From Dehalococcoidia bacterium (GTDB lineage: Bacteria; Chloroflexota; Dehalococcoidia; UBA2979), in contig JANQNP010000126.1 in assembly GCA_028279505.1 (NCBI GenBank), forward strand, positions 20,027 to 84,026: 64,000 nucleotides of DNA. The letters are read 5' to 3'. Made by a program: the position numbers and the translations under genes. Shown here piece after piece: positions 62,374 through 64,000 of this stretch. Under the pieces are notes generated by a model, which was given only the letters and a program-made list of their open reading frames with translations, did not search any database and was not told the origin of the DNA. Numbering within the stretch: the first letter of the stretch is position 1; every line of letters starts with the position of its first letter.

Positions 62374-63660
62374 CTAGCGACTCACCACCAGGAGGATGGT
62401 GTCGGGGGGCACGCCGAGCAGGAAGTGGCTCGTGAACTCCTTGTTCGCGAATCCAGGCGCACCGGGAATCAGCACAATCAGCTTGCCTCCGACGGATGCG
62501 GCCACCGAGATCGCCCCGGCCTCAGACGCCTCTGCAGCTAGCTGCCCCACCGTGCCGCCACCGTACGCGGTGATTGTAGTGCCAGGGGCGATCGGCTTCG
62601 AGAAACCGCCGACCGAAGCATCGGTGATGTCGGAGACTCGACCTGCGGATTCCTCAGCAACGATCAGTCGTCCCTCGGACGTGAATACGAGGCTTGTCGG
62701 ATTCTTCAAGAGGTTCGCGACCGTGGTCGGCTCACCATCGACGATGCGGGAGACTCGCCCAAGGGCGTCAGCGGACACGTTGGTGCTGTACTCCGACACG
62801 AAGAGACGTCCGCTCGCATCGAACGCGACGTCCGTAGCCGCGGTCAACCCAGTCGCGAACACGGTCAACTCGCCATCGTCCAGCGCGTCGCCATCACCGG
62901 TCGTGTCGCGCATGCGGTAAACCCGAGCTTCTCCACTTGGATGCGGGAACCCAGTGAAGGTAGCCGCGTAGAGAGCCCCGTCAGGGCCGATGGCGAGACC
63001 AGATGGCATCTGATCGATCGTCTCGGGACCGGAGGAGGGGTACAACGGGTTCGGGATGTCCGGGAACACGGCGAACGCTCTCACATTCCCATACACGTCG
63101 ACGCGAATGATGGCGTCCGCACTTGGGTCGCTCACGAACACGCCGCCGGAGCCATCGAAGGCGATATCGAACGGGTTCGAAAGCAGCTCCGGGACGCCGT
63201 TGTTATCCGTGTCTCCGTCGGAGTTCTCAAGCGTCTCGAACGCGTCGAGGTCGGCGAGCAGGGTCGTCGCTCCACCGAAGGCCGCATCGTACACCGAGGC
63301 CGCGCCTTCAGCTGAGGCCGCCCCAACGACATACCGGTAACCGCCGAAGGCGTCGGCTACCACTGATGAGACCCCGCGTGTACCGAGCGGCACCTGCTCA
63401 GCAGCCGATGCGGTCGGCAGACCGGTAAGGATCTCAGTTGTAGAGCCGTCCGAACCGAGACGGATTATCCGCCCAGCACCAGCCTCAGCCACGAGCACAT
63501 CCCCTCCCGGGAGTGCAGCGAGGCCACGCGGGCTTGATAGGCCAGTCGCCCAGGATGTCGACGTCTGAGCTGACTGTTGAGCGTTGGCGGGCGCAACGAG
63601 TCCGGCCGCCAACAAGGCAGCTAACGTCAGTGTGCTCCACCTCGTGATGAATCGAACCAT
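62374..63660 (-). CDS. ScyD/ScyE family secreted protein
   Basis: A 428-residue exported protein with a signal peptide cleaved after about residue 27 (PANA|QQ). The rest is a beta-propeller: SPRGLAALPGGDVLVAEAGAG, NPFDIAFDGSGGVFVSDPSAD and TDVAFDASGRLFVSEYSTN are NHL-like units of the ScyD/ScyE family (names come from the cyanobacterial scytonemin cluster; the general function is unknown). GGGAG lies seven bases before ATG 63660. Base composition is less GC-rich than the neighbours. It sits between two copies of the propeller gene's 3' end. Confidence 0.8.
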   Translation of the reverse strand: MVRFITRWSTLTLAALLAAGLVAPANAQQSAQTSTSWATGLSSPRGLAALPGGDVLVAEAGAGRIIRLGSDGSTTEILTGLPTASAAEQVPLGTRGVSSVVADAFGGYRYVVGAASAEGAASVYDAAFGGATTLLADLDAFETLENSDGDTDNNGVPELLSNPFDIAFDGSGGVFVSDPSADAIIRVDVYGNVRAFAVFPDIPNPLYPSSGPETIDQMPSGLAIGPDGALYAATFTGFPHPSGEARVYRMRDTTGDGDALDDGELTVFATGLTAATDVAFDASGRLFVSEYSTNVSADALGRVSRIVDGEPTTVANLLKNPTSLVFTSEGRLIVAEESAGRVSDITDASVGGFSKPIAPGTTITAYGGGTVGQLAAEASEAGAISVAASVGGKLIVLIPGAPGFANKEFTSHFLLGVPPDTILLVVSR

Positions 63661-63749
63661 TGATGACTCCCGACACTCGTCGCCGGAGAAGATCATCGGC
63701 ACCGTTAGGGATTACCCGTAGGCAGAGCACCTAAGGCACCGATTCCGGC

Positions 63750-63894
63750 TGATGAACGACGCCAGCGAGCTGAGTGTGTACCCCAGGAACGAGCGGGGCA
63801 TGTGTACGCGTCGAACGACGGGGGCGAGCGGTGGGCGGAAGTCCTCGATCACCTCGCGCCGGTGACGGCGGTTCGGTGCGCGGCGGTGGGGTAG
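63750..63894 (+). pseudogene. Duplicated 3' end of the Asp-box propeller gene
   Basis: Bases 63799-63881 match 62137-62219 with one difference, and the match continues with small changes through the stop at 63894. Further upstream (63750-63798) similarity to 62078-62136 is weaker, with short deletions. It has no start or upstream gene body, so it is a fragment. It probably marks a past duplication with the ScyD-like gene between the copies. Confidence 0.85.
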
Positions 63895-63898
63895 CGCG

Positions 63899-64000
63899 CC
63901 TCGGGAGGTGGCGGTGCGCCGCCGGGGGTGGCGGGGCGCGGTGCGGGGCCTCGGGAGGTGGCGGTGCGCCGTCGGAGGTGGCAGGGCGCGGTGCGGGGCC
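63899..64000. repeat. Tandem 50-bp minisatellite, cut by the window edge
   Basis: Two full 50-bp units (63899-63948, 63949-63998) beginning CCTCGGGAGGTGGCGGTGCG, differing at a few bases; a third unit begins at 63999. The array continues past the window. No reading frame with gene-like properties is seen. Confidence 0.9.

Overview
The window is about 68% GC, densely coded, and has many ATGA, GTGA and TAATG start/stop overlaps. It looks like a chromosomal segment of a high-GC bacterium, most likely Chloroflexota (Dehalococcoidia-like), with an actinobacterium as the alternative. The clues are short lipoproteins starting ACGGD or ACGDD, extracytoplasmic linkers rich in Thr-Pro, a PAC2 protein, a MeaA-type mutase, a WYL regulator, and several possible leaderless promoters. 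The taxonomy is inference: there is no rRNA or other marker gene here. No tRNA, CRISPR array, intact insertion sequence or prophage was seen.

Layout. 1-5.4 kb: phosphate uptake and sensing (pstS 3' end, pstC, pstA, pstB, then convergent phoR-like and phoB-like genes). 5.5-9.0 kb: a four-gene ATPase-permease-ATPase-permease ABC-2 exporter operon. 9.2-10.8 kb: an orphan membrane/coiled-coil gene whose 3' end runs into a decayed IS1595-family transposase. 10.8-16.0 kb: a beta-helix-like membrane protein, a frameshifted DUF2332 gene, an inositol-monophosphatase-family gene and a B12-dependent MeaA-type mutase. 16.1-19.9 kb: a histidine phosphatase and a btuFCD-like uptake operon behind a cobalamin riboswitch, which makes chemical sense next to the B12-dependent mutase. 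19.9-28.0 kb: TfoX-like protein, WYL regulator with divergent alpha/beta hydrolase and a perfect operator-like palindrome, two HEAT-like genes, CPBP protease plus SDR, M20 peptidase and a lipoprotein. 28.0-39.2 kb: PAC2, MFS transporter, dipeptidase, an 882-aa FG-GAP surface protein, DinB, an orphan gene, hydrolase, ThuA-like protein and a 578-aa membrane protein.

39.3-42.8 kb: a complete OpuC-type osmoprotectant ABC transporter closed by a strong terminator. 43.0-49.3 kb: MazG-like protein, (alpha/alpha)6 glycosidase, DUF302 protein, P-type cation ATPase and LLM-family oxidoreductase. 49.4-55.6 kb: a small winged-helix regulator with a good sigma-70 promoter, then a complete mrpABCDEFG Na+/H+ antiporter operon. 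55.7-58.0 kb: a DHA2 drug exporter divergent from a TetR regulator with three operator-like repeats. 58.1-60.7 kb: an ECF sigma factor with probable autoregulated promoter, its anti-sigma candidate, and an Ada DNA-repair protein. 60.7-64.0 kb: a 17-bp-arm palindrome over a promoter driving a ubiquitin-fold (MoaD/ThiS-like) protein coupled to a six-Asp-box propeller protein, followed by a ScyD-like gene sitting between a duplicated copy of the propeller gene's 3' end and 50-bp minisatellite repeats.

The most interesting unexplained items are the Ubl/propeller pair with its palindrome, the ScyD-like island, the two large surface proteins, the enrichment of the CCTCG/CGAGG pentamer on both strands, and an apparent GC-skew sign change near 4.7-5.2 kb.
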